DNA of 64,000 nucleotides from Acidimicrobiales bacterium (GTDB taxonomy: Bacteria > Actinomycetota > Acidimicrobiia > Acidimicrobiales > JACCXE01): contig DASZWD010000030.1 in the NCBI GenBank assembly GCA_035546775.1, positions 124,001-188,000 of the forward strand, written 5' to 3'. Shown in pieces: positions 25,118 through 33,025 of this stretch (within the stretch, counting starts at the first letter, position 1; every line of letters starts with the position of its first letter). The notes beneath the pieces are model-generated. The model made no database searches, was not told where the DNA came from, and was given only the letters and a program-made list of their open reading frames with translations. The position numbers were made by a program, and so were the translations under genes.

Positions 25118-26382
25118 TGCCGGCGCAGACGGCGCGCCGCGCCGCCCTGACGGTGCTGCGGCGAATTCGCGTCGGGCAACTCACGATCCACGATCACACC
25201 GGTGAAGTCATCGTGTGCGGGCCCGGCGGCGACGGCCCACGCGCCGAGGTGTTCGTCCGCGACGAGCGGGCCTGGCGGCTCGTGCTGCGCGGCAGCCGCG
25301 GCATCGTCGACGGGTACGTCGACGGATGGTGGGACACACCCGATCTGACGGCGGTGTTCCGCGTGGCGGCGCGCAACATCGGGCGCGCCGACCGGCTCGT
25401 GGCGAAGCTCTCACCGATACGCACGCCATGGCTGCGCCTGCGCAGCGGGTTCGTGCGGAACACGCCGAGCCGGAGCCGCAAGGACATCTCGGCGCACTAC
25501 GACCTGGGTAACGACATGTTCGCGTTGTGGCTCGACCCGCGACTGATGTACTCGTGCGCCTTCTTCGCCGAACGCGACACGCCGCTCGCCGAGGCCGCTG
25601 AGGCCAAGCTCGAGGCGACCTGCCGCAAGCTCGACCTGCGCGCCGACGACCACCTGCTCGAGATCGGCACCGGCTGGGGCGGCTTCGCCGTCTACGCCGC
25701 CACGACGCGGGGCTGTCGGGTCACCACGACCACCATCTCGCGCGAGCAGTACGACGAGGCCGTCGCCCGCGTGAAAGCGGCCGGCGTCGACCACCTCGTC
25801 GAGGTACGCCTCGACGACTACCGTGAGCTCACCGGCACCTACGACAAGCTCGTATCCATCGAGATGATCGAAGCCGTCGGCTACCGCGACTTCGACACCT
25901 TCTTTGCCCGCTGCTCGGCGCTCCTGAAGCCCGACGGCCTCATGGTGTTGCAGGCGATCACGATCGACGATCGCAGCTTCGAGATCTCGAAGGACGCCCG
26001 CAGCTTCATCCGCACCTACATCTTCCCCAACGGCTGCTTGCCCTCGGTCGAAGTGATGGCGCATCACGTCAAGCACGACACCGACATGCGGACGCTGCGC
26101 CTCGACGACTACGCGGACCACTACGCCGAGACGCTGCGGCGCTGGCGAAACAACTTCGAGGCTGCCACCGACGCGCTCGACGCGCTGGGTTACGACGAGC
26201 GCTTCCGCCGGTTGTGGCGCGCGTACCTCTGCTACTGCGAGGCCGGCTTCGACGAGCGCCACGTCGGCCTCGTGCAGCTGGTCCTGGCGAAGCCGCTGTA
26301 TCGCGCCGACGGCGTGCCGGAACGCGCCACGCACGACGCGCCGACGGCGTCATCGGTCCAGCGCTCCTACGCTACGAGGTGA
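25117..26382 (+). CDS. cyclopropane-fatty-acyl-phospholipid synthase family protein 2
   Basis: A 421-residue member of the Cfa family with the full N-terminal domain (residues 1-120) and a SAM methyltransferase domain: KDISAHYDLGNDMFALWLD, YSCAFF, LLEIGTGWGGFAVYAA near residue 185, SIEMIEAVGYRDFDTFF near 250. It transfers a methylene or methyl group to double bonds of phospholipid acyl chains. It is coupled to DUF1365 (TGATG) and followed in the same way by the dioxygenase. Product could be cyclopropane or methyl-branched lipid. Confidence 0.92.
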   Translation: MPAQTARRAALTVLRRIRVGQLTIHDHTGEVIVCGPGGDGPRAEVFVRDERAWRLVLRGSRGIVDGYVDGWWDTPDLTAVFRVAARNIGRADRLVAKLSPIRTPWLRLRSGFVRNTPSRSRKDISAHYDLGNDMFALWLDPRLMYSCAFFAERDTPLAEAAEAKLEATCRKLDLRADDHLLEIGTGWGGFAVYAATTRGCRVTTTTISREQYDEAVARVKAAGVDHLVEVRLDDYRELTGTYDKLVSIEMIEAVGYRDFDTFFARCSALLKPDGLMVLQAITIDDRSFEISKDARSFIRTYIFPNGCLPSVEVMAHHVKHDTDMRTLRLDDYADHYAETLRRWRNNFEAATDALDALGYDERFRRLWRAYLCYCEAGFDERHVGLVQLVLAKPLYRADGVPERATHDAPTASSVQRSYATR

Positions 26383-27149
26383 TGCTGACAGAGGAGCAGT
26401 TGGCGCAGTACGCCGAAGTCGGATACGTCCGCATCGAGCGGTTCAGCGACGCCGCGACGTGCCAGGCGATGCTGGACCGCGTGATCGCGGTGGCGCGGGC
26501 CCACGCCGAAGGTGATCGTTCAGCCGGGTGGCTGCTGCCCGAGGCGAACCTCGCCGGGACCGCGGGCCGACCCGAGCAACTTGTCGCGAAAATCTTCCGG
26601 CTGCATCGCGACTCGGTGTTCCACGAGTGGATCACGGCGCCTGCCGTCGTCGACATCGCCGCCGACCTCATCGGGTCGCCCGACGTCGACTGCTTCCTGT
26701 CGCAGTTCATCTTCAAGAACCCGGGCGCGTGGGGCCAGCCCTGGCACCAGGACAGCCATTACTTCGCCTTCGGCCCCGAAAACGGCGGGCGGCCGATCGT
26801 CGGTCTGTGGCTGGCGGTGACGGATGCAACGCTCGAGAACGGCTGCTTGTGGGTCGTGCCCGGCTCGCACCACGAGCCCGTGCACGAGCACGTCGACGAC
26901 CGCCGCCCCGGCGCTAACTACGGCTACCGCGAAATCGTCGACTTCGACACGTCGGCGCAGGTACCCGTGCTGATGCACGCCGGGGACCTACTCCTATTCG
27001 ACAGCCACCTCATGCACCGCTCGACCGACAACGTCAGCAACGGCATCCGCGCCGCCATGGTGTACCACTGCGCAGCCACCGGGACGGTGGACCTCGCCGA
27101 TCACCCCATCAACGACTTCATGACGGTGCGGAGCGTGTCGAACCGCTGA
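26382..27149 (+). CDS. phytanoyl-CoA dioxygenase (PhyH) family protein
   Basis: A 255-residue Fe(II)/2-oxoglutarate dioxygenase. The iron ligands are visible as HxD in WHQDSHYF (near residue 125) and a distal His in DSHLMHRSTDN (near 210), with a basic residue nearby for 2-oxoglutarate. NGCLWVVPGSH is typical of PhyH proteins. It is the last gene of the DUF1365-Cfa unit, so a hydroxylation on a fatty chain or lipid head group is plausible. Its end overlaps the opposite-strand phosphatase by 49 bp. Confidence 0.88.
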   Translation: MLTEEQLAQYAEVGYVRIERFSDAATCQAMLDRVIAVARAHAEGDRSAGWLLPEANLAGTAGRPEQLVAKIFRLHRDSVFHEWITAPAVVDIAADLIGSPDVDCFLSQFIFKNPGAWGQPWHQDSHYFAFGPENGGRPIVGLWLAVTDATLENGCLWVVPGSHHEPVHEHVDDRRPGANYGYREIVDFDTSAQVPVLMHAGDLLLFDSHLMHRSTDNVSNGIRAAMVYHCAATGTVDLADHPINDFMTVRSVSNR

Positions 27150-27721
27150 TAAGCGATGCTCTCGTCGTCGCACCAGGTCGCGAGAGCTTCAGTGGCGAAC
27201 ACCACATCGGCGGCACGCGCCGCGTGGCGGTCGCTCGTCCCGTCGCCCACGAATACCGTCGTGCGCCCGCGAGCCGCAGCTTCCTCGATCAAGCGGCGCT
27301 TGCACGTGCCGCACTGGGCGCACTCGACGCAGTCGGGATTCGCATTCGGGAACCGCATCGTGTTGGTCGCGAAGTCGACTTCGTTGGTGAAGACGGGCAC
27401 ACCGAACGGGTCGACGCGGTCGTGCACGTAGAAGCCGAACCCGTCGGAGACGACGGTCACCTCCGCGCCCCCCGCCCGTAATGCCTCCACCAGGGGCCCG
27501 AACGCCGGGTCAATCGGCACTTCGGCGGCCACCGCGTGGCGCGTCGCTTCGTCGACGTCGGTGGGGATGCACGCCCACTGCTCGACCATGCACTGACGGC
27601 TACCGATGACGCCGTCGCAGTAGCGGTCGTCGAGCGCCCGCCAGTCGCCCGTCGCCAGCCGCTCGAGCAGGTGGACGCCGATGTCCTTGGTCGAGATGGT
27701 CCCGTCGAAATCGAAGAACAC
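27101..27721 (-). CDS. HAD-superfamily phosphatase (MtnX/phosphoserine-phosphatase-like)
   Basis: A 206-residue HAD hydrolase starting with GTG 27721. FFDFDGTIS is motif I, VTVVSDGFGF near residue 90 motif II, and VFVGDGTSDRHAA the Mg-binding motif IV. Between them NPDCVECAQCGTCKRRL has Cys-x2-Cys-x2-Cys-x2-Cys spacing, which suggests a metal site. The closest known groups are MtnX-like methionine-salvage phosphatases and phosphoserine phosphatases. No other methionine-salvage gene is nearby, so the substrate is open. Confidence 0.82.
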   Translation of the reverse strand: MFFDFDGTISTKDIGVHLLERLATGDWRALDDRYCDGVIGSRQCMVEQWACIPTDVDEATRHAVAAEVPIDPAFGPLVEALRAGGAEVTVVSDGFGFYVHDRVDPFGVPVFTNEVDFATNTMRFPNANPDCVECAQCGTCKRRLIEEAAARGRTTVFVGDGTSDRHAARAADVVFATEALATWCDDESIAYQRFDTLRTVMKSLMG

Positions 27722-27738
27722 CGACGCGGTGGCGAGGT

Positions 27739-28095
27739 TCAGCGTTTGCCGCGCTTCTTCTTGAACTTGGGCAGGATGCCCTTGCTCTTCTTCGCTTCGG
27801 CGGCTCGATGCTCGGCGAGGACGTCGGCTCCGATGTCGTTGATGACGTCTTCGGCCATGTCGAGCAGCGCCGCGATCTCCTCGGGGTCGCCCGCTGGCTC
27901 AGCCGGTTTGGGGGCGGTGTCGGCCAGCTTGCCCTGCGTCCAGCCGGCGTCCCACGTGCGCCGCTCGAAGCGAGCGCAGTCTTCGGGGCATTTCCACGGC
28001 GCCTCGGGCGCGAGGTCGAGCCGGCACATGCGCACGATCTCGCCGTTGCCGTACGTCCGGGTGGCGTAGTGCTTGCAGTCCTCCCGCATTGCCAT
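27739..28095 (-). CDS. hypothetical Cys-containing protein with basic tail
   Basis: A 118-residue protein. The N-terminal half has cysteines at EDCKHYATR, VRMCRLDL, WKCPEDCARF, suggesting a small metal or disulfide site; the C-terminus is helical (DPEEIAALLDMAEDVINDIG) ending in Lys/Arg-rich FKKKRGKR. It lies 17 bp before the HAD phosphatase, which also has a four-cysteine cluster. I do not recognise the family. Confidence 0.7.
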   Translation of the reverse strand: MAMREDCKHYATRTYGNGEIVRMCRLDLAPEAPWKCPEDCARFERRTWDAGWTQGKLADTAPKPAEPAGDPEEIAALLDMAEDVINDIGADVLAEHRAAEAKKSKGILPKFKKKRGKR

Positions 28096-28427
28096 GGCTC
28101 CATGGTCTCACATGACATCTGAGCCCAAACAGCAGCGCGTCGCCGCGTCGAAAGCCATCAGGTTTGGGACCTCTGGCAGTGAAGCAGCGGACGCGTCGTA
28201 CGCCGGTCGGCCGCGCCAGCGTCCCCCCTTGTTGGTGCCCTGCGCCTCTACTGCCGGACTCGTGTGGGCCGTACTCCTTGAGCATGCCGGAGAGAAAACC
28301 GGTGGGGCGATGCACAGATCTGCGGACCGCGCAGCGGTCGCCACTGGTCCGCAAGGAGCGAATGGCGAGACCGACGCCTCGACACCACGCAGCGGGAGTC
28401 GCTGCCCTTTGGAAACGGAGACAACTC
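28096..28427 (+). other. 332-bp gap with structured leader of the export operon
   Basis: No convincing gene is present; in-frame upstream residues of the TasA-like ORF look random. Near the operon the sequence can fold: TGCGGACC (28321-28328) pairs with GGTCCGCA (28346-28353), and GACCGC/GCGGTC offers an alternative hairpin over the same bases. I found no match to a riboswitch consensus I know. A promoter must lie here but no clear -35/-10 pair stands out. Confidence 0.4.
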
Positions 28428-29048
28428 ATGAACCGAAAGATTCTGTGGTCTGGTCTCGCGATCGCGGTCGCAGCGACCACGATTGGTGCGGGAGCTTTCG
28501 CCACGTACGTCGACTCGGATACGTCGGCACAGGTCGACGTGACGGCCGGCACGCTCAAGCTCGAAGTCGGTGGCAGTGCCGCGACGGTTGACTACGACGT
28601 CGCCAACGCCTATCCCGGTTCCGACACTGGAGTGGGCCACGGCTTCGTCCTCCAGAACACCGGGACCCTGCCCGGCAACCTGCACGTTTACCTCGTGAAG
28701 GACGCTGACGCGGAGAACGGCATGGTCGATCCCGAGACCGACGCGCCCGACACGGACCCAGTCGGCGGCGAGATCGACAACTGGCTCAAGGTCAACGTCG
28801 ACGGCAACTCGTTCGGCTATGGCGGCACGGTCCCATCGATGGGACTCGACACCCTGGCCGTCGGTGGCTCCGAAGAGATCACCGACCTGATCTGGGGTCC
28901 TCACCCGATTCTGATCCCGGCCGGAGACCAGTACCCGGCTGCTCCCTTCGAGTTGTGGTTCGGATGGAAGATCTCGGATGACGCGACCAACCAGATCCAA
29001 TCGGACTCGCTGTCGTTCCATCTCGAGTTCGTGTTGGAACAGGCCTGA
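28428..29048 (+). CDS. TasA/camelysin-like secreted protein with SipW-type signal
   Basis: A 206-residue exported protein. Residues 1-30 (MNRKILWSGLAIAVAATTIGAGAFATYVDSDTS) form the long signal peptide typical of SipW substrates, followed by the hallmark QVDVTAGTLKLEV. The mature part is beta-rich with NTGTLPGNLHVYL and WGPHPILIPAGDQYPA, as in the TasA/CalY (camelysin) family that builds extracellular fibres. A strong RBS GGAG precedes ATG 28428. It is followed by a hairpin and the dedicated signal peptidase. I expect a fibre or matrix subunit; polymerisation is not shown. Confidence 0.82.
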   Translation: MNRKILWSGLAIAVAATTIGAGAFATYVDSDTSAQVDVTAGTLKLEVGGSAATVDYDVANAYPGSDTGVGHGFVLQNTGTLPGNLHVYLVKDADAENGMVDPETDAPDTDPVGGEIDNWLKVNVDGNSFGYGGTVPSMGLDTLAVGGSEEITDLIWGPHPILIPAGDQYPAAPFELWFGWKISDDATNQIQSDSLSFHLEFVLEQA

Positions 29049-29057
29049 CCCTTCACG

Positions 29058-29094
29058 GTGGCCCGAGCGGTCGTAGCGACCGCTCGGGTCACCG
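29058..29094 (+). terminator. strong hairpin between tasA-like gene and signal peptidase
   Basis: Two 17-nt arms (GGTGGCCCGAGCGGTCG and CGACCGCTCGGGTCACC) pair with one mismatch around a TAG loop. No T-run follows, so it is probably a partial terminator or an mRNA-stabilising structure that keeps the structural protein above the peptidase. Confidence 0.65.
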
Positions 29095-29107
29095 GACGGT
29101 GCCCGTG

Positions 29108-29989
29108 ATGCGTAAAGCCACGAGACTTCTCACGATTGCAGCACAAGCGCTGGCGGTTGCGGCTGCCCTGACGGCGCTCACCATCCTGGTCGTGCCGCGC
29201 GCGTTCGGATGGCGGCTCGTCGACGTCCTGTCGGGGAGCATGACGCCGACCTATCCCGCTCGCTCGGTTCTGGCACTCGAGGCGGTGAACCCGTCACGCG
29301 TCCGCGCCGGTGACGTCATCGCGTTCCATCGCGGCGACGATCCCCGCACGCTTGTGACCCACCGCGTGGTGCGGGTTCAGCACTCCGGCGGACAACTCAG
29401 CTTCGTCACGAAAGGCGATGCCAACAGCGACGCCGATCGGGACCCGGTACCGGCCAGCGAACTACGCGGACGCGTCGTCTTCGGCGCCCCGCATCTGGGG
29501 TGGCTGGTCCAGACGGTCCACACTCCGGCCGGATACGCCGGACTGCTGCTGTTCCCCGGCATGCTGGTCATCGCCAACGAAATCGGCTCGATCCGCCGCG
29601 AACTGCGCGGCGGCGCCTCGGCGGGCGAGGCGGGCGCGGACGGCACGACTCGGCAAGTTCTCTTGGCGACGATCGCCGCCGACTGGACGCAACTGCTCAG
29701 CATCGCCGATCTCACCACGCGAGCGGGGGGCAGCATCGAAGTGGTCGGACCGGCGTCGATCACGGTCGCGCTCGTGGCGGAGCCGGCGCGGGTCCGCGCG
29801 TTCGAAGAGGCGTTGCAGCGCTATGGCGTTGTCGCCTCGGCGAAGTCCCGAGCCGTCACCGTGCCCGCGCCGGCAGGGCTCGGCGATGACGTCGACGGCT
29901 CGACCGCCGCCCGACTCGACCTCGGAATGAAGACCATGGCCGTCGCCTTGCGCACCAACCACGGGTCGGCCGCGGGAGAGGAAGAGTGA
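29108..29989 (+). CDS. sipW: SipW-type signal peptidase I with cytoplasmic extension
   Basis: A 293-residue S26 peptidase. After one membrane helix, DVLSGSMTPTYPARSVL holds the catalytic Ser near residue 46, and TLVTHRVVRV a histidine where bacterial enzymes carry lysine: the Ser-His type of SipW and eukaryotic signal peptidases. GDANSDADRDPVP and a second membrane helix GYAGLLLFPGMLVIA near residue 150 complete the fold. About 120 further residues, including GSIEVVGPASITVALVAEPARVRAFEEAL, form an unusual C-terminal domain. Its TGA overlaps the next ATG. It should process the proteins encoded at 28428 and 30699. Confidence 0.88.
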   Translation: MRKATRLLTIAAQALAVAAALTALTILVVPRAFGWRLVDVLSGSMTPTYPARSVLALEAVNPSRVRAGDVIAFHRGDDPRTLVTHRVVRVQHSGGQLSFVTKGDANSDADRDPVPASELRGRVVFGAPHLGWLVQTVHTPAGYAGLLLFPGMLVIANEIGSIRRELRGGASAGEAGADGTTRQVLLATIAADWTQLLSIADLTTRAGGSIEVVGPASITVALVAEPARVRAFEEALQRYGVVASAKSRAVTVPAPAGLGDDVDGSTAARLDLGMKTMAVALRTNHGSAAGEEE

Positions 29990-30699
29990 TGAAACGGATA
30001 CGCGTCGGAGCCGCGCTGGCCACGATCGCACTCGCCGCGCTCTATGGAGTTCCCGGAGCACCGGCCCGAGCAGCGGAGAGCGCTGCGTGGCTTTCGATCC
30101 CGGGCGCCCCGCCGTTATTCCACCTCAGCGGCATCGCCCCCGGGCAGGGAGAAGCCGCCACGTTCACGGTGACGAACCCGAACGCGTTCCCGGTCGAATT
30201 CGCGCTCGCGGTCCGTGATCTGCGTTCCGACGACCGCGGCTGCGACCGTCCCGAGAAGCAAGCGGGCGATACGACTTGCGGGCTGGGCGGCGGCGAGTTG
30301 CAGAACGACTTGCAGCTGTCGCTGTCCGTGCCCGACGACAGCGACCGCGCGGTGCACGTCGACACCCTCGACGACTGGAGCGACCAGTACGCCGTCGACT
30401 CCGTCCCTCTCGCCGCGCAAGAGTCGCGCACCTACGCGGTTGCCGACCTCTTGCCTCGCAGCTCCACCAACCTCACGCAGTCCGACCTGGTCTCGTTCGT
30501 GTTCGAGATGCGCATCGAGGAGGTGGCCGGTGGCACCAGCGTGGCGGGAGCCCAGATCACCCGCGTGCAAGGCACGCCCGCGCTCGGCGCGACAGGCCTC
30601 GACGTGAAGAGGCTCGTCGCCCCCGCATTAGAACTGATCGCCGCCGGGCTCGTACTGGTCGTGATCCAACAGATCCGCCTGACGAGGAGGCACACGTGA
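29989..30699 (+). CDS. secreted, C-terminally anchored protein of the export operon
   Basis: A 236-residue protein: signal peptide ending GAPARA, a beta-rich domain with GIAPGQGEAATFTVTNPN resembling a conserved extracellular Ig-like fold, two cysteines likely disulfide-bonded (GCDRPEKQAGDTTCG), and a C-terminal LGATG-like string, membrane helix VAPALELIAAGLVLVVI and basic tail. The end resembles a sortase signal but the proline is missing. It is coupled on both sides by TGATG junctions and may hold or guide the fibre proteins at the cell surface. Confidence 0.75.
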   Translation: MKRIRVGAALATIALAALYGVPGAPARAAESAAWLSIPGAPPLFHLSGIAPGQGEAATFTVTNPNAFPVEFALAVRDLRSDDRGCDRPEKQAGDTTCGLGGGELQNDLQLSLSVPDDSDRAVHVDTLDDWSDQYAVDSVPLAAQESRTYAVADLLPRSSTNLTQSDLVSFVFEMRIEEVAGGTSVAGAQITRVQGTPALGATGLDVKRLVAPALELIAAGLVLVVIQQIRLTRRHT

Positions 30700-31232
30700 T
30701 GCGTTGGCACCGTTCGCTCATCGCGATGACTTCCGTCGCCGCCGCCGGTGCGCTGATGTGCGGGACGTTTGTCTACGCGCGACTTGGCGACCGGGACTCG
30801 ACCGCCACCTACAGCATCACGGCCGGGACCTGGACGCCATCACCCCCGCCCGAGTGCGCAGGGATGGTGTTCACCCACGTCATCACCGGTACCGGGGGCG
30901 ATGACGTGCTCTACGGCACCGTTCACGCCGATCTCATATTCGGATTCGGGGGCAACGACGTCATTCACGGCGGCAATCAGGACGACTGCATCGTCGGCGG
31001 ACTCGGCGACGACACGCTCTACGGCGGCAACGGGAAGGACGTGCTGATCGGAGGCAACGGCGGCGACGTTCTCAACGGAGAAAACGGCAAAGATCGTCTC
31101 TTCGGCGGTGACGGCGACGACGTTCTCGATGGCGGGAACGCCCCGGACTTCCTCGACGGTGGTCAAGGCACCGACGCCTGCTCCTCTGCGCCTGGACCGG
31201 ACGCCGTGCTCAACTGCGAGCAGCCCGTGTAG
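30699..31232 (+). CDS. RTX-repeat calcium-binding protein with SipW-type N-terminus
   Basis: A 177-residue exported protein. Residues 1-30 are a hydrophobic signal, then ARLGDRDSTATYSITAGTWTP closely parallels the region after the signal in the TasA-like protein, so the same peptidase should cut it. From about residue 60 come some nine Gly-Gly-x-Gly-x-Asp nonapeptides (GGLGDDTLYGGNGKDVLIGG...), the calcium-binding parallel beta-roll of RTX proteins. It is far too small to be a toxin. Four cysteines flank the repeats. It is the last gene of the operon. Confidence 0.85.
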   Translation: MRWHRSLIAMTSVAAAGALMCGTFVYARLGDRDSTATYSITAGTWTPSPPPECAGMVFTHVITGTGGDDVLYGTVHADLIFGFGGNDVIHGGNQDDCIVGGLGDDTLYGGNGKDVLIGGNGGDVLNGENGKDRLFGGDGDDVLDGGNAPDFLDGGQGTDACSSAPGPDAVLNCEQPV

Positions 31233-31253
31233 GTGCGCCGGCCACGAGACCGG

Positions 31254-32210
31254 CTACAGCCCCGACTCGTACAGACGCCGGATGGCGGATTCGATGTCGG
31301 GCTCCTCGATCGTCAACTCGACGATCTCGGCGGCGGCGGCGACCCCGGCGATGACCGCCGCCGCCGACGCCTCCGAGCGCTTGAACGCGAAGCGCTGGCG
31401 CGTCCCTTCGACCGACACCAGCCGCGTGCCCGGCACCGTCAGCGGCGGCGACTCGGCGGCGAGGTCGACGACCAGCGTTCGTTCCTCTCCCAGCCGCTCG
31501 ATCACCTCGACCAGCCCGCCGTCGAACAGCAACCGGCCGTGGTCGATGATCATCACCCGCTGGCACAGGTGCTCGATGTCGTCGAGGTCATGCGTCGTCA
31601 GCAGCACGGTGGTGCCCCGCTCGGCGTTGCGCTTCGCCAGGAACTCACGCACCCGCGCCTTGCTCACCACGTCGAGACCGATGGTCGGCTCGTCGAGGTA
31701 GAGGATCGCGGGGTCGTGCAGCAGCGACGCGGCGATGTCGCCGCGCATGCGTTGGCCGAGCGAGAGCTGCCGTACGGGGACCGGCAGCAGCGCGTCCAGG
31801 TCGAGGAGGTCGACGAGTTCGTCGAGGGTGGCGCGATAGTCGGCGTCGCCCACCTTGTAGACGCGCCGCAACAGGTCGAAGCTGTCGGCCAGGGGGAGGT
31901 CCCACCACAGCTGCGTGCGCTGGCCGAACACGACGCCGACCTGGCGCGCCACCTCCGTCCGCCGGCGCGACGGGTCGAGGCCCAGCACGCGCACGTCACC
32001 GTGCGACGGCACGAGGATGCCGGTCAGCATCTTGATCGTCGTGGACTTCCCGGCGCCGTTCGGCCCGATGTAGCCGACCATCTCACCCGGTTCGACGGCG
32101 AAGTGCAGATCGGAAACGGCCACGACGTTCTCGACGCGCCGCCGCAGTCGCCCGGCACGGCGGCGGACACGGAACGTCTTGCCCAAACCCTCGGCGGTGA
32201 TGACGGCCAT
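31254..32210 (-). CDS. ABC-2 type transporter ATP-binding protein
   Basis: A 318-residue ATPase. Walker A GPNGAGKST is near residue 48, QLSLGQRMRGDIAASLLH is a signature variant, LYLDEPTIGLDVVSK is Walker B and LLTTHDLDDIEHLC the switch. The N-terminal VRRRAGRLRRRVENVVAV and length match the COG4586 family, which always pairs with two DUF990-like permeases, as here. The cargo is unknown. Its 3' end faces the RTX gene. Confidence 0.88.
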   Translation of the reverse strand: MAVITAEGLGKTFRVRRRAGRLRRRVENVVAVSDLHFAVEPGEMVGYIGPNGAGKSTTIKMLTGILVPSHGDVRVLGLDPSRRRTEVARQVGVVFGQRTQLWWDLPLADSFDLLRRVYKVGDADYRATLDELVDLLDLDALLPVPVRQLSLGQRMRGDIAASLLHDPAILYLDEPTIGLDVVSKARVREFLAKRNAERGTTVLLTTHDLDDIEHLCQRVMIIDHGRLLFDGGLVEVIERLGEERTLVVDLAAESPPLTVPGTRLVSVEGTRQRFAFKRSEASAAAVIAGVAAAAEIVELTIEEPDIESAIRRLYESGL

Positions 32211-33025
32211 CAGCTACCCGTGCTCCGGTAGTGCCGCAGCCCCGTGCGCCACGCCGCCGCCGCCGCCACGGACACGGCGACGGCGACGAGCGGGCTCGCG
32301 AAAGAGATCCACGCCGGGGCGCCAAGCCGATCGGTGCGCCCCAGCACGTAGACCGCCGGGAAGTAGTTGGCGAACGCGATCGGCACCCCGAAGGCGAGCA
32401 CGCGGCGCAGTATGCCGCCGTAGACCGCCAGCGGGTACTCAGCGAGGAACGCGCCGCCGTAGGTGACGGCGTTTGCCGCCTCGCGGGCGTCGACCCACCA
32501 GAAGCACAAGCACGTCGCCAGCACCCACACGGCACCGAAGATCGCAGCCGCGCTCAGCAGGGACACGACGAGCATCGCGGCGCGCGTAACCGTCCAGTGA
32601 ATCGGCGCGGCGACGCAACCGATGACCAGCACCGTCAGGCCCTCGAGCACCTTGCCGATGCGGCGCAACGAGAACTCGTCCGCGATCACCTGCACCATCG
32701 GCGAGGCCGGCCGCAGCAGGAACCGGTCGAGGCTGCCCTCGCGCACGTGAATCTGTACCGCCTCGATGGCCGAGACGAACAGGTCGGCCAAGGCGAAACC
32801 GAGATTGCCGAGGCCGTAGAGGAACGCCACCTCGCCCACGGTCCAGCCCTTCAGTGAGTGCACGTTGGTGAACACGATGAGGACGGCGATGAAGTCCAGC
32901 GCCGTGATCAAGAACTGGCTCAGGGTGAACAACACGAAGCTGACGCGGTATTCGAGGTCGGACCGCAACCGCGCGCCGGCGAGGATGCGGTAGGTGCCGA
33001 CGGCGCTGCGCACCGCCTCAACCAC
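32210..33025 (-). CDS. ABC-2 type permease (COG3694-like)
   Basis: A 271-residue membrane protein with six hydrophobic segments. GSLDRFLLRPASPMVQV near residue 95 is the cytosolic coupling sequence of this permease group. The GTG start at 33025 lies within the end of the partner permease, and its stop overlaps the ATPase start, so the three genes are coupled. It forms the channel with the gene at 33018. Confidence 0.85.
   Translation of the reverse strand: MVEAVRSAVGTYRILAGARLRSDLEYRVSFVLFTLSQFLITALDFIAVLIVFTNVHSLKGWTVGEVAFLYGLGNLGFALADLFVSAIEAVQIHVREGSLDRFLLRPASPMVQVIADEFSLRRIGKVLEGLTVLVIGCVAAPIHWTVTRAAMLVVSLLSAAAIFGAVWVLATCLCFWWVDAREAANAVTYGGAFLAEYPLAVYGGILRRVLAFGVPIAFANYFPAVYVLGRTDRLGAPAWISFASPLVAVAVSVAAAAAWRTGLRHYRSTGS

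Noticed and set aside
28290-28427. Cyclic di-GMP riboswitch before the TasA-like gene
   Set aside because: The conserved core sequences of that class are not present; only generic pairing is seen.
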